In this document: piece by piece, positions 27,535 to 36,038 of the stretch | How positions within the stretch are numbered: the stretch's first letter is position 1 | Layout: each line of letters starts with the position of its first letter | Origin: Acidobacteriota bacterium | GTDB taxonomy: Bacteria > Acidobacteriota > Holophagae > Holophagales > Holophagaceae | Direction: 5' to 3' | DNA: 64,000 nt | Assembly (NCBI GenBank): GCA_016195985.1 | Contig: JACPYP010000016.1 | Span: forward strand, 186,001 to 250,000 | Notes under the pieces: generated by a model | The model's input: only the letters and a program-made list of their open reading frames with translations | Database searches by the model: none | What the model was told of the DNA's origin: nothing | Program-made: the position numbers and the translations under genes

Positions 27535-28845
27535 TTAATGCTGGAGGGCCTTCAGCGCATCGATCAGCCGTTTCGCCGCGCCCTGGGTGCGTTCGACGGG
27601 GGTGGCGTAGGAGAAGCGGATCCAGTCGGCGCCGTAGGGGCTGAAGAAGGCGCCGGGCACCACGGCCACGCCATGGTTCTCGGCGAAGTGCTGGCCCAGG
27701 GGCTCGGAGTCCGCCCAGCCCTTGGCCTTCAGGCCCTCGGCCACGTGGATGAAGGCGTAGTAGCCCTGGCCGATGATGTGCGTGAGGCCCTGGGTTTTCA
27801 AATACTCGCGGATCCAGGCTCGGCTCGCGCGGCAGGGCCCCACGATGGGGGCGGCGGCTTCCTGCAGGCCCTTCTCGTAGGCGGCCATGGCCACGGCCAG
27901 ACTGAAGAACGACGGGATGACGGTGTGGGAGGCCTGGGCCACGATGGTCTTCACCACGTCGGCGTCCGCCAGCAGGTGGCAGTTGCGGATGTTGGATCCG
28001 CCCAGGCTCTTGGTGATGCCATCGAGCACCATGAGGCGCTTGCGCTGGGCCGGCTCGAAGGCGCGCAGCAGCACGTTCACGTCATAGGGCTCATCGTCGC
28101 CCACCGCGTGGTACATCCAGTCGAAGAGCACGAAGGCGATGCCCGCTTCCAGGGCCGCGCGGGCCAGCTCGATCTGGCGCTGCAGCGTGAGGGTCTGGCC
28201 CGTGGGGTTGTCGGGGCTGGTGATGACGAGGCCGGCCACCTTGCGGCCCGTCTTCGCGGCTTCGGTGACGCAGGCGCGAAGGCCGTCTTCGGTGTAGGCC
28301 CAGCCCTCTTCGGCGCGGCCCGGCGCCCACATGACGTTGGCGCCGATGCCGTAGGGGCCCCAGTTGTAGCTGATCCAGGGCACGCGGCTCACGACGATCA
28401 CGTCGCCCTGGCGGCCGTGGCCCAGGGCCAGCATGGCCTGGTAGGCCTTCTGCAGGCCATCGCGGCCGCCCTGGGTGCCGATGACGTTGGCCGTGCCCCA
28501 GCCCGTGTCCGGCGCCAGCTTCCAGTAGGACTCGGCCACGATACGGCGGTAGGCCTCGGTGCCGAAGGGCATGTCGTAGGCCGTGCCGTGCTGCTTCTGC
28601 AGCTCGAAGGCGCGATCGAGCAGGGCCCCGGGCACGCCGGGCAGGGAGGCGCCGCCATCGCCCTGGCTGGCGTCGAAGACCGGCACGCCGGGCTGTTTCT
28701 CCTGGAACACCTTCAACGATTTGTTGATGAGGAACATGCGCGAAGCGGGAATGGGCGCCATTCGGCCCAGGTGATCGCTCACGGGGACGAGGTTCGCTTG
28801 AGGTACGGCGAAGGCTGGGGTCTCGGGAGAGAGCAGGTGGGACAC
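27535..28845 (-). CDS. PLP-dependent aminotransferase, class I/II
   Basis: Fold-type I aminotransferase, 436 aa. The start is a GTG at 28845, where GGAGG lies 4 nt upstream; upstream in-frame codons look non-coding. Recognisable elements: SYNWGPYGIGANVM, the substrate/PLP segment ITSPDNPTGQTLTLQRQIEL, YDVNVLLRAFEPAQRKRLMV and the Schiff-base lysine in LDGITKSLGGSNIRN. The unusual N-terminus (FLINKSLKVFQEKQPGVPVF) and the TQGGRDGLQKAYQAM segment resemble a poorly characterised subgroup. Substrate unknown. It follows proBA on the same strand after a 248-nt gap. Confidence 0.85.
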   Translation of the reverse strand: MSHLLSPETPAFAVPQANLVPVSDHLGRMAPIPASRMFLINKSLKVFQEKQPGVPVFDASQGDGGASLPGVPGALLDRAFELQKQHGTAYDMPFGTEAYRRIVAESYWKLAPDTGWGTANVIGTQGGRDGLQKAYQAMLALGHGRQGDVIVVSRVPWISYNWGPYGIGANVMWAPGRAEEGWAYTEDGLRACVTEAAKTGRKVAGLVITSPDNPTGQTLTLQRQIELARAALEAGIAFVLFDWMYHAVGDDEPYDVNVLLRAFEPAQRKRLMVLDGITKSLGGSNIRNCHLLADADVVKTIVAQASHTVIPSFFSLAVAMAAYEKGLQEAAAPIVGPCRASRAWIREYLKTQGLTHIIGQGYYAFIHVAEGLKAKGWADSEPLGQHFAENHGVAVVPGAFFSPYGADWIRFSYATPVERTQGAAKRLIDALKALQH

Positions 28846-29093
28846 GGATCCTCCAGGTGCGTGGGAACGCAGGTGGGCCGATATGAAAAGGTCGCCCCTG
28901 CGAAACCGCAAGGACGACAAACTCAATTCAAGAATAGCAGTGGATGGGCTCGCTCGAAGACTGGGAATTTGACAAAGGCAATTCCAAAGAACGAAAACCT
29001 TACAAATTGTTCAATTGGTGATCCATCGATCGGATGCGCCGTGGATCCGCTGCGGCCTAATAAAAGCCGTGATTATCTTCTTATAAGCGGGCC
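28846..29093. promoter_or_regulatory. AT-richer intergenic region upstream of the aminotransferase
   Basis: 248 nt between proA and the aminotransferase, less GC-rich than the genes. It holds a small palindrome GGAATT (28964-28969)/AATTCC (28980-28985). A promoter for the aminotransferase is likely here, but no box pair is convincing. Confidence 0.35.
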
Positions 29094-30416
29094 TTATGGC
29101 TGGTTGATGTCCTTGTCTTTGTGTCGGAAAAGACGGGCACCCTGGCCGGTGTAATCCGCCACTTGATGGCCGTTCCCGCGCAGCAGGTAGCGATGGCTGA
29201 GCAGGCCTTCCAGGCCCACGGGCCCCCGCGCATGGATGCGGCCGGTGCTGATGCCCACCTCGGCGCCGAAGCCGTAGCGGAAGCCGTCGGCGAAGCGGGT
29301 GGAGGCGTTGTGGAAAACGCCCGCCGCATCGACCTCTGCCAGGAAGCGCGCGGCGGCGGCGCTGTCTCCGGTGACGATGGCCTCCGTGTGGCCGCTCCCG
29401 TGGGCACGTATGTGGGCCAGGGCCTCGTCCAGATCCGCCACGATTTTCACGGCGAGGATGGGCGCGCCGTACTCGGCGTCCCAATCATCTTCCGTGGCGG
29501 GGAGAAGGTCGGGGATGAGTGCGAGGCAGCGGGCGCAGCCCCGCAGCTCCACGCCTCGCGGGCGCAGGTCTTCCACCAGCCTGGGCAGAAGCCGCGCCGC
29601 GGCCCGCTGGTGGATGAGCACCGTCTCCACGGCGTTGCAGGCGGCGGGGTACTGCAGCTTTCCATCCCGCACCAGGGCCAGCGCCATGGCGGGGTCGGCG
29701 GCCTCGTCGAGCACCATGTGGCACACGCCGTCGGCGTGGCCCAACACAGGAATGCGGGTGGAGGACTGGATGGCCCGCACCAGCGCCTTGGACCCGCGGG
29801 GGATGACGAGATCCACCAGGTCGGGCCGTTGCAGCAGGGCGTGGACGGCTTCGCGGCCAGGCAGGCTCTGGACGGCTCCTTCGGGCAGCTGCGCTTCCCG
29901 CAGCGCCGCTTGAACCAGTTCCACGAGCAGGGCGTTGGAACGGCAGGCCTCGCTGCCACCCTTGAGCAGCGCCGCATTGCCGCTCTTGAGGGCCAGGGAG
30001 GCGATCTGGACGAGGGCGTCGGGGCGGGCCTCGAAGATCACGCATAGCACGCCGAGGGGGCAGGTGACGCGGGTGAGTTCCAGGCCCTCGTCCAGCTCGC
30101 GGCGCAGCTGCACCTGGCGGAGAGGGTCGGGCAGGGCGGCCACGGCGCGGACGCCTTCCGCCATGGCCGCCACCTTGGCAGGATCCAGGCGGAGCCTTTG
30201 CAGGGTGGCGGCATCGAGGGCCCCGGCCTCCCGGAGGTCTTCGGCCCCGGCCTCCCGGAGGTCTTCGGCATTGGCCTCCAGCAGGGCGGCGGCCCGTCCC
30301 TCCAACAGGCCGGCAAGATGCTGCAGCGCGGCGTCGCGCTGCCCGGCGGGGGTGATGGCGAGGCGGCGGGAGGCCTGCCGGGCGGCTTCGGCCATGGCCT
30401 GGGCGGTGGCGGTCAT
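29094..30416 (-). CDS. proA: Gamma-glutamyl phosphate reductase
   Basis: Reduces gamma-glutamyl phosphate to glutamate-5-semialdehyde in proline synthesis. 440 aa from the ATG at 30416, which overlaps the proB stop as ATGA. Family segments: [20 protein letters not shown], the [16 protein letters not shown] loop, [16 protein letters not shown], catalytic cysteine in [17 protein letters not shown] and [15 protein letters not shown]. Near residue 60 the peptide AEDLREAG occurs twice in a row, from a perfect 24-bp tandem duplication, adding eight residues to the N-terminal helix; the frame stays open. Confidence 0.95.
   Translation of the reverse strand: MTATAQAMAEAARQASRRLAITPAGQRDAALQHLAGLLEGRAAALLEANAEDLREAGAEDLREAGALDAATLQRLRLDPAKVAAMAEGVRAVAALPDPLRQVQLRRELDEGLELTRVTCPLGVLCVIFEARPDALVQIASLALKSGNAALLKGGSEACRSNALLVELVQAALREAQLPEGAVQSLPGREAVHALLQRPDLVDLVIPRGSKALVRAIQSSTRIPVLGHADGVCHMVLDEAADPAMALALVRDGKLQYPAACNAVETVLIHQRAAARLLPRLVEDLRPRGVELRGCARCLALIPDLLPATEDDWDAEYGAPILAVKIVADLDEALAHIRAHGSGHTEAIVTGDSAAAARFLAEVDAAGVFHNASTRFADGFRYGFGAEVGISTGRIHARGPVGLEGLLSHRYLLRGNGHQVADYTGQGARLFRHKDKDINQP
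30219..30266. repeat. Perfect 24-bp tandem duplication inside proA
   Basis: Units 30219-30242 and 30243-30266 are identical and in frame, encoding AEDLREAG twice. Looks like recent replication slippage. Confidence 0.95.
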
Positions 30417-31300
30417 GAGGAAACCCCCTTCATGGCGCATTGGAAGAAGGTGCCCACGGGTTCGCCGGCGAGGATCTGATCGAGGATGCGGGGCGCCAGT
30501 CCCGAGGCCAGGGCCACGGGAACGCCCGCCTGCGCGGCCTGCCGGGCAGCCGCCACCTTGCTGGCCATGCCGCCCCGTCCGCCCGCGGAGGTGCCCGCGA
30601 GGTTCACGGAGAGATCGGCTTCGAAGGGAACATGGACGAGGGGAGTGGCGCCGGGATTCAAGCCCGGATCCTCCGTGTGGAGGGCGCTCACATCCGAAAG
30701 CAGGATGAGCAGGTCGGCCTCCAGATGCGCGGCCACCAGGGCGGAGAGGTGGTCGTTGTCGCTGAAGACGGGACGCGGGCCGGGGCCGGACTCGGGGTTG
30801 GGTCCGGGGCCTGGTCGCTCCAGTTCCAGGGTGGAGACGGTGTCGTTCTCGTTGAGCACCGGAACGGCGCCCAGTTCCAGCAGGGTTTCCAGCGTGTGCC
30901 GCAGGTTGAGGTGGCGCAGGGAGTCGGTGAAATCATCCTCGGTGAGCAGCACCTGGGCGGCCCGAAGGCCCAGCCGGGCGAAGCCCTCCTGGTAGAGGGC
31001 CATGAGCAATCCCTGGCCCACCGCCGCACAGGCCTGTTTCTGGACCAGGGTCCGAGGCTGGAGGCCCAATTGGCGGGCCCCGAGCCCCACGGCCCCGGAG
31101 GAGACGAGCAGCGGCTCTCCACCTCGCCGCCGCAGGGCGGCCACGCTTTCCATGAGGCTGTACAGGCGGCTGAGGGCAGGGCGGCCCTCGGCATCCACCA
31201 CCACCAGGGTGCCCAGCTTCACGACGATGCGTCGCGCTGTGGTGCAGGGGGCGCGGGGATTCACAACCGTGGGTTCGTGGGCGGATTGAGGCGAGGCCAT
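30413..31300 (-). CDS. proB: Glutamate 5-kinase without PUA domain
   Basis: Phosphorylates glutamate, the first committed step of proline synthesis. 295 aa, with the kinase segments [68 protein letters not shown] and the [20 protein letters not shown] nucleotide region. It ends soon after, so it lacks the C-terminal PUA domain of the E. coli enzyme. Insert residues rich in Pro/Gly ([15 protein letters not shown]) interrupt the substrate region. The ATG at 31300 has GGAAG 5 nt upstream; an in-frame TTG at 31312 is less likely. A terminator-like hairpin ends only about 19 nt before this start codon. Confidence 0.93.
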   Translation of the reverse strand: MASPQSAHEPTVVNPRAPCTTARRIVVKLGTLVVVDAEGRPALSRLYSLMESVAALRRRGGEPLLVSSGAVGLGARQLGLQPRTLVQKQACAAVGQGLLMALYQEGFARLGLRAAQVLLTEDDFTDSLRHLNLRHTLETLLELGAVPVLNENDTVSTLELERPGPGPNPESGPGPRPVFSDNDHLSALVAAHLEADLLILLSDVSALHTEDPGLNPGATPLVHVPFEADLSVNLAGTSAGGRGGMASKVAAARQAAQAGVPVALASGLAPRILDQILAGEPVGTFFQCAMKGVSS

Positions 31301-31310
31301 GGGCGCTTCC

Positions 31311-31345
31311 AAAGAAAAACCCCCGATCCGTGTGCGGGTCGGGGG
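31311..31345 (-). promoter_or_regulatory. Intrinsic terminator just upstream of proB (putative attenuator)
   Basis: On the minus strand CCCCCGA-C-CCG-CACA-CGG-A-TCGGGGG is followed by TTTTTCTTT (31319-31311), then the proB Shine-Dalgarno (31310-31306). With about 19 nt between stem and start codon there is no room for a promoter downstream, so proB mRNA must read through it. It may alternatively end the upstream decarboxylase mRNA, but then proB would have no visible promoter. Confidence 0.7.
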
Positions 31346-31373
31346 GCGGGAAACAGGGTCGGCTGCTGCTAGA

Positions 31374-31442
31374 TCAGACGCTCCCTCCGGCCACCGGCTG
31401 GCTGTGGCTAGGGCGCGGGTTGGGGGTCAGGAGGCGGGACAT
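31374..31442 (-). CDS. Putative proline-rich leader peptide of proBA
   Basis: A 22-codon frame, MSRLLTPNPRPSHSQPVAGG plus two residues, with four proline codons (ccc, ccg, cct, ccg), three of them within five codons. Its stop is 28 nt upstream of the terminator stem, the geometry of amino-acid leader-peptide attenuators. The Shine-Dalgarno is weak; an in-frame ATG at 31505 (with GGAG about 10 nt upstream) would give a 43-residue version. The link to proline control is inferred from codon content and the downstream gene. Confidence 0.4.
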   Translation of the reverse strand: MSRLLTPNPRPSHSQPVAGGSV

Positions 31443-31555
31443 GATGCTGCCAGTGTGGAAGGTGCCGGTCCCGGACACAAGTGGTTGTTCAGACAGGATG
31501 GCCATCTTCTGCCCGCTCCGGGCGTTGCCAGCCATGCGGCGTGGCTGCGAGCGGT

Positions 31556-32968
31556 TCAGGCCCGGGCTGCTGCTTGCAGAGCATCCCACAGGGCCTGCAC
31601 GTGAGGCCGCTCGGTGGTCTCAGCGCCGATGCTCACTCGAAGCATCTGCTTGCCCTTGAGCAGGGAGGGCGTGAGGTAGGCCTTGCCGCCCTCATTGAGG
31701 CGGCGCGCCAGGTCCAGGTTGTGGGCGGCCAGGGCCGCTTCGTCCAGGCCGGGTTTCAGGTGCCGGATGCACACGGTCTGCAGGGGCACGGGGGCCAGCC
31801 GCTCCCAATCCGCGGTCCCGTCCACCTGGGCCCTGAACCACTGCGCGTTCTCCAGGTCGCGGCGCAGGCGCCCCTGCAGGCCCTCCACGCCCACGTCCAT
31901 GAGGAAGAACCACAGCTTCAGCGCCCGGAAGCGCCGTCCCAGCTGGATGTGCCAGTCCCGGAAGTTGCTCACTTGGCCGTCCTGCGCGGTGCGCAGGTAG
32001 CTTGGGTTGGTGCTCATGACGCGGATGAGGTGCTGGGGGTCTCGCACGTAGTAGGCGCTGAAATCGAAGCCCACGCCCATCCACTTGTGGGGGTTGAAGA
32101 TCACGCTATCGGCTCTCTCGACGCCCTCCCACATCCAGCGGCATTCGGGCAGAACCATGGCCGTGCCCGCCAGGGCGGCGTCCACGTGGAGCCAGAGGCC
32201 ATGCTGTTCGGCGAGGTCGGCCATGGCCGCCACGGGATCGATGGCCGTGGTGCCCGTGGTGCCCACGGCGGCCACCAGGGCGCAGGGGCGCAGGCCGATC
32301 TCCAGATCCTTCTCAAGGGCTGCCTTCAGCAGATCCAGGCGGATGGCGTGGTTCCCATCCGTGGGGATGAGGCGCAGGAAGCTGCGGCCGAAGCCCGCCA
32401 GCAGGGCGGCCTTCTCGATGGAGCTGTGGCCCTGGTCCGAGGCGTAGACCACCAGGGGCGCCTCGCCGCTCTGCAATCCCTCGGTGTCCTGGGCGTAGGC
32501 CGAGGCCTTTTCCCGGGCGCAGAGCAGGGCCGTGAAAGTGGCGGTGCTCGCGGTGTCGTGGATGACGCCCGTGAAGGCGGGGCTGAGGCCCACCATCTGC
32601 CGCAGCCAGTCCATGACCACCTCTTCCACTTCCGTGGCAGCGGGGCTGGTCTGCCAGCTCATGCCCTGGGCGCCGATGCCCGAGGCCGCGAGGTCGCCGA
32701 GGATCGAGGCGTAGGTGGTGTTGCTGGGGAAGTAGGCGAAGAAGGAGGGATGGTTCCAGTGCGTGATGCCGGGCATCACGTCCCGCTCCAAGGCCGCCAG
32801 AGCCTGGGCCATGCGGCCCCCCTGCTGGGGCGGATGGTCCGGGAAGGCCGAGCGGATCTCGCCGGGCAGCGCCCGGCTCATGACGGGCAGGCGTTCCATC
32901 CCTTCGCGGTAGTCCGCGATCCAATCGACGAGCTGATAACCGAGGCGGCGGAATTCTTGGGCGTCCAT
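31556..32968 (-). CDS. Group II PLP-dependent amino acid decarboxylase (AADC-like)
   Basis: 470-aa pyridoxal-phosphate decarboxylase of the aromatic-L-amino-acid/DOPA decarboxylase group. Typical N-terminus (FRRLGYQLVDWIADYREGME), SPAATEVEEVVMDWLRQMVG, the YASDQGHSSIEKAALLAG segment, LWLHVDAALAGTAMVLPECR and the PLP lysine in VIFNPHKWMGVGFDFSAYYV, followed by WHIQLGRRFRALKLWFFLMD. Length is typical. Substrate (Trp, Tyr, Phe or DOPA) is not assignable. It is divergent from a LysR gene 92 nt away, a common regulator-target arrangement. CTGGAGAGCCC precedes the ATG. Confidence 0.9.
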   Translation of the reverse strand: MDAQEFRRLGYQLVDWIADYREGMERLPVMSRALPGEIRSAFPDHPPQQGGRMAQALAALERDVMPGITHWNHPSFFAYFPSNTTYASILGDLAASGIGAQGMSWQTSPAATEVEEVVMDWLRQMVGLSPAFTGVIHDTASTATFTALLCAREKASAYAQDTEGLQSGEAPLVVYASDQGHSSIEKAALLAGFGRSFLRLIPTDGNHAIRLDLLKAALEKDLEIGLRPCALVAAVGTTGTTAIDPVAAMADLAEQHGLWLHVDAALAGTAMVLPECRWMWEGVERADSVIFNPHKWMGVGFDFSAYYVRDPQHLIRVMSTNPSYLRTAQDGQVSNFRDWHIQLGRRFRALKLWFFLMDVGVEGLQGRLRRDLENAQWFRAQVDGTADWERLAPVPLQTVCIRHLKPGLDEAALAAHNLDLARRLNEGGKAYLTPSLLKGKQMLRVSIGAETTERPHVQALWDALQAAARA

Positions 32969-33060
32969 GGGCTCTCCAGAGGAGTGGACGCCCAGAGTAG
33001 CGCTGGAGGATGACCGTTTAGAATCCGTATAATGGGTATGAAATTGTCCAAAAAGGCCGG

Positions 33061-33957
33061 ATGATGCTGCTCGATGCTGAATCCCTCCATTGCTTCGAGG
33101 CCGTGGCCAGCCGCTTGAACTTCCGGGCCGCGGCCCGGGAGGTGGCCCTGTCGCCCACGGCCCTCAGTGAGCGGATCCGGCGGCTGGAGGCCCAGCTCGG
33201 GACAAGCCTTTTCCTGCGCACCACCCGCACGGTGGCCCTCAGCGATGCCGGCGCCCGGCTTCTGCCGGAAGCCCGCCGGGTGCTGGAAGCCCATGCCCGG
33301 GCCCTGGCCGTGGCGCAGGAAGCTGGGGGAAGGGCGCCCCTGGAGCTCCGATTGGGCACCCGCTACGAGCTGGGGCTGTCCTGGCTGGTGCCAGCGCTGC
33401 CCGAATTGGAGGCCGAGGTGCCGAGCCGGATCATCCACTTGCAGTTCGGCGATATGCCCGAGCTGCTGGGGTTGTTGGCCGAGGGCAAGCTGGATGCCCT
33501 CATCACCAGTGCCCGGGTGCCCAGGGGGCGCCTTGAGGCCCGGGATCTGCATGCGGAAGCCTATGTGCTGGTGGGTGAAGCAGGCTACTTGGCCCGCCAG
33601 CCCTTCCGCGGGTCAGGGGACGCCCCGGCCCACACCCTCATCGATTTGCGGGCGGACCTGCCTCTCAGCCGCTACTTTCTGGATGGAGCTGGCGGCCCGG
33701 GGCTCTGGCCCTTCGCCCGCATTGAACACCTGGGCACCCTCGCCGCCGTGCGTCTGCGCGTGCTGCAGGGCAGGGGTGTGGCCGTATTGCCCGCCTACTT
33801 CGTGGCGGAGGACTTGCGGCACCGGCGGTTGCGGCGCCTCCTCCCCAAGGTGCGGTTGCCTGAAGACCAGTTCCGCCTCATCTGGCCCCGGGGCCATCGG
33901 AAGGCGAGCGCCCTGTCTGAATTGGCTGAAAGCCTGGCCCGGCGCCCGCTGGCCTGA
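33061..33957 (+). CDS. LysR-family transcriptional regulator
   Basis: 298-aa regulator. The N-terminal winged helix-turn-helix is standard: SLHCFEAVASRLNFRAAARE, VALSPTALSERIRRLEAQLG and FLRTTRTVALSDAGARLL. The effector-binding half includes LRLGTRYELGLSWLVPALPE and GVAVLPAYFVAEDLRHRRLR. Divergent from the decarboxylase gene; it probably controls that gene. The intergenic region has TATAAT at 33028-33033, without a good -35 in either direction. Two ATGs (33061, 33064) are possible starts. Confidence 0.92.
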   Translation: MMLLDAESLHCFEAVASRLNFRAAAREVALSPTALSERIRRLEAQLGTSLFLRTTRTVALSDAGARLLPEARRVLEAHARALAVAQEAGGRAPLELRLGTRYELGLSWLVPALPELEAEVPSRIIHLQFGDMPELLGLLAEGKLDALITSARVPRGRLEARDLHAEAYVLVGEAGYLARQPFRGSGDAPAHTLIDLRADLPLSRYFLDGAGGPGLWPFARIEHLGTLAAVRLRVLQGRGVAVLPAYFVAEDLRHRRLRRLLPKVRLPEDQFRLIWPRGHRKASALSELAESLARRPLA

Positions 33958-33981
33958 ACCCGGAACTGCCCGGGAGGGCGA

Positions 33982-34803
33982 TCAGTGGTGGGCGGGCGCT
34001 GCCGGGGCGAGGGAAAGGGGCTTGAAGAACTGCACCTTTCCGCTGGCCAGGTTGTAGAGGGCAGGGACGACCCACAGTTTTTCCTCCGTCACCAGTCCGC
34101 GCAGCAGGCTTGAGCGGTCGAGGATGGCCTGGGCCTGGCGCCGCGCATTGGTCTCTTCCAGGCGGGCCAGGTGGGCCTTGACGTCTTCGTTGGGATCGTG
34201 GGGCGTGCTTTCCAGCAGGCCCGACATGCCGGCCTGGAGGGCCCAGAGGTTGCCGGGCAGGGGTTTGCCGTTGGCTTCGCGGATGGCCTTCACGGCGCCG
34301 CAACTGGTGTGACCCATGACGACCACGAGCTTGGAGCCCAGGTGCTCGGCCGCGTATTCGGCGGAGGCGATGCCCTGCAGGTCCGGCGCATTGCCCGCTT
34401 CACGGATGGTGAAGAGGCGGCCGGCCTCCTGATCGAACACCAGCGCGTCGGGCACCCGGCTGTCCGAGCAGGTGACGACCACGGCGAAGGGAGCCTGACC
34501 GCCCACCAGGGCCGCGCGCATGGATGCATCATGACCGGTATCGAGGGTGCGCACGCGCTTGCCCGCCACGAAGCGGGCATTGCCTGCGGCCAGTTCCGTG
34601 AGCGCGGCGCTGGGGCTGTCGGGTCCCTCGGGGGCGGAAGCGGGCCCGTGGGCCGCCGGGGCGGCAGCAGGCGCGGTGGCCGGGGTGGTGGCCGGGGTGG
34701 TGGCATGGTGCTGGGGCTTGGCCTTGGCGGCCTGATGGGTGGCGGGTTCATCCGCGAGCAGCGTGAACGAAGCGGCGGCAAGGAGGAAGGGCAGGGCTCG
34801 CAT
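33982..34803 (-). CDS. Periplasmic beta-carbonic anhydrase
   Basis: Zinc enzyme interconverting CO2 and bicarbonate. 273 aa from the ATG at 34803 (GGAG 5 nt upstream). A signal peptide (MRALPFLLAAASFTLLA) is followed by a low-complexity Ala/Pro/Thr/His linker (about residues 20-60), then the catalytic domain: VVTCSDSRVPDALVFDQEAG (first Cys, and Asp-Arg dyad) and VVVMGHTSCGAVKAI (His and second Cys ligands). Export and the low-complexity linker distinguish it from cytoplasmic versions. Convergent with the LysR gene, 24 nt apart. Confidence 0.92.
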   Translation of the reverse strand: MRALPFLLAAASFTLLADEPATHQAAKAKPQHHATTPATTPATAPAAAPAAHGPASAPEGPDSPSAALTELAAGNARFVAGKRVRTLDTGHDASMRAALVGGQAPFAVVVTCSDSRVPDALVFDQEAGRLFTIREAGNAPDLQGIASAEYAAEHLGSKLVVVMGHTSCGAVKAIREANGKPLPGNLWALQAGMSGLLESTPHDPNEDVKAHLARLEETNARRQAQAILDRSSLLRGLVTEEKLWVVPALYNLASGKVQFFKPLSLAPAAPAHH

Positions 34804-34914
34804 GGCGACTCCAAAGGAACGGACCTTTGGATCATCGGAGGGAGGGGCCGGGTCCATGAATCGCGGCCGGACCGGCGCAGGGTTTCTGCCGCCGGTCCAT
34901 TGTAAAAACTGACC

Positions 34915-35607
34915 CTATTTGGACGTGGCGCTGCGTTGCTGGAGTTGGTCCATCAGGCCGCTCCAGGCGCTCTGCGTGGAACTGAGGTCTCCAGCATCCA
35001 GAGCCGTTCCGATGGCCGAGAGGGCGGACCTTCCTCCGTTTTGGGAGCCTTCTTGAGGCGGCGGCTGATGGGCCTTCATGCGCGCCTGCATGGTTTGGAA
35101 CAGGGCCTTGGCGCCACTCAAGTCGCCGGAATCGATGCGCTTGCCGAGCTGGGTCAGATCCTGCTCGAAGGGGTTTGAACCGGACTGGCCCGCGCCAGGG
35201 GCGCCCAGGCTGGCCAGCTGCGTCTGCAGGGATTGAAAAGCGGTCTTCGCGGCGGTCTCGTCCCCGGAATCGAGGGCCTCGCCGATGGCGGTGAAGGCTC
35301 CTGCCAAGGGATCGTCGCCGCCCTCGGCGGGGCGATGCGCCTGCATCTTTTCCTGCAAGGCCGCGTAAGCCTTCTTCGCGCCGGACAGATCGCCGGAATC
35401 GATGAGCTTGCCCAGGTTTTCCAGATCCGTCTGGAAGGGATTGGACCCCTGGGGCCGGGCCATCGCCTGGGCCGTCAGGGAAAGGCTCAGGGAATCGGTG
35501 GCAGCGTCCCCGCCGCTGCTGGCGCCGGTGGAAGAGGCCCGGCGCTTCGTGGCCAGAAGGGACACGAGGTCGAGGCTTTGGGAAGACCCGATGGCTGAAA
35601 CGGTCAT
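34915..35607 (-). CDS. Internally repeated protein (DSGDLSGAK repeats), function unknown
   Basis: 230 aa from the ATG at 35607 (GGAGGG 4 nt upstream). After a Ser/Thr/Ala-rich N-terminus (MTVSAIGSSQSLDLVSLLAT), four related units follow: GKLIDSGDLSGAKKAYAALQ, GEALDSGDETAAKTAFQSLQ, GKRIDSGDLSGAKALFQTMQ and GTALDAGDLSSTQSAWSGLM. Units 1 and 3 are preceded by NPFQTDLENL or NPFEQDLTQL, so the protein is an A-B-A-B duplication. Each unit predicts a helix pair with a D-x-G-D turn, somewhat TPR-like. No signal peptide. It sits divergently next to a LytS/LytTR system. Confidence 0.75.
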   Translation of the reverse strand: MTVSAIGSSQSLDLVSLLATKRRASSTGASSGGDAATDSLSLSLTAQAMARPQGSNPFQTDLENLGKLIDSGDLSGAKKAYAALQEKMQAHRPAEGGDDPLAGAFTAIGEALDSGDETAAKTAFQSLQTQLASLGAPGAGQSGSNPFEQDLTQLGKRIDSGDLSGAKALFQTMQARMKAHQPPPQEGSQNGGRSALSAIGTALDAGDLSSTQSAWSGLMDQLQQRSATSK

Positions 35608-36038
35608 ACAACCCTCCGTGGTGGATGTGGAGCACGGCTCCGCCGTGCCCCCGCAAACGGCCGGCCAAAGGCCGACCATCCTTCCTCGGCACGGGCGCTC
35701 CGGGGGGTGACCGGTCCGGGCCCAACTGCATCCCGCCGCCGCCGGATGTGGAAGGAGCGCCGCCGGATGGGGATCCTCGTCCGGCGCCCCGGAAGGATCT
35801 GGCTTCGCCTCGGCGGTTTGGTTCATGCTCGGGGCCTGGATCGGTACGGGTGGGGGGCAGGAACGGCCAGGCGCCCGTCGCGGAATGCTCCCAGCGGGAC
35901 CGCCCGGACACCTTTCGCGGATCCGCTGGACGGCCCTCTGGCAACACTCGGCGGCTTGGATTCGACGTTGGGCGTTCCGATCATGCGATTGGACCGGAAT
36001 CCTGGTTTGCTGGTATCCGACGTTCGTCCGGAGTGCGC
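35608..36038. other. 431-nt GC-rich gap before the LytS-type kinase
   Basis: No convincing gene. It holds a perfect small hairpin GCACGGC-TCC-GCCGTGC (35633-35649), a nearby GGCC-rich inverted segment, and a short direct repeat CGCCGCCGGATG. Frames open on both strands extend from the kinase gene and look like composition shadows. No clear promoter for the divergent genes was found. Confidence 0.45.

Noticed and set aside
27163-29154. Long plus-strand frames across the aminotransferase gene
   Set aside because: Cross an intergenic palindrome and look like complementary-strand translation.
31301-31555. T-box leader upstream of proB
   Set aside because: Neither strand shows the AGGGTGGNACCGCG-type consensus; a leader-peptide mechanism fits better.
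33001-33060. Strong promoter based on TATAAT at 33028
   Set aside because: No -35 at acceptable spacing on either strand; left as a remark only.
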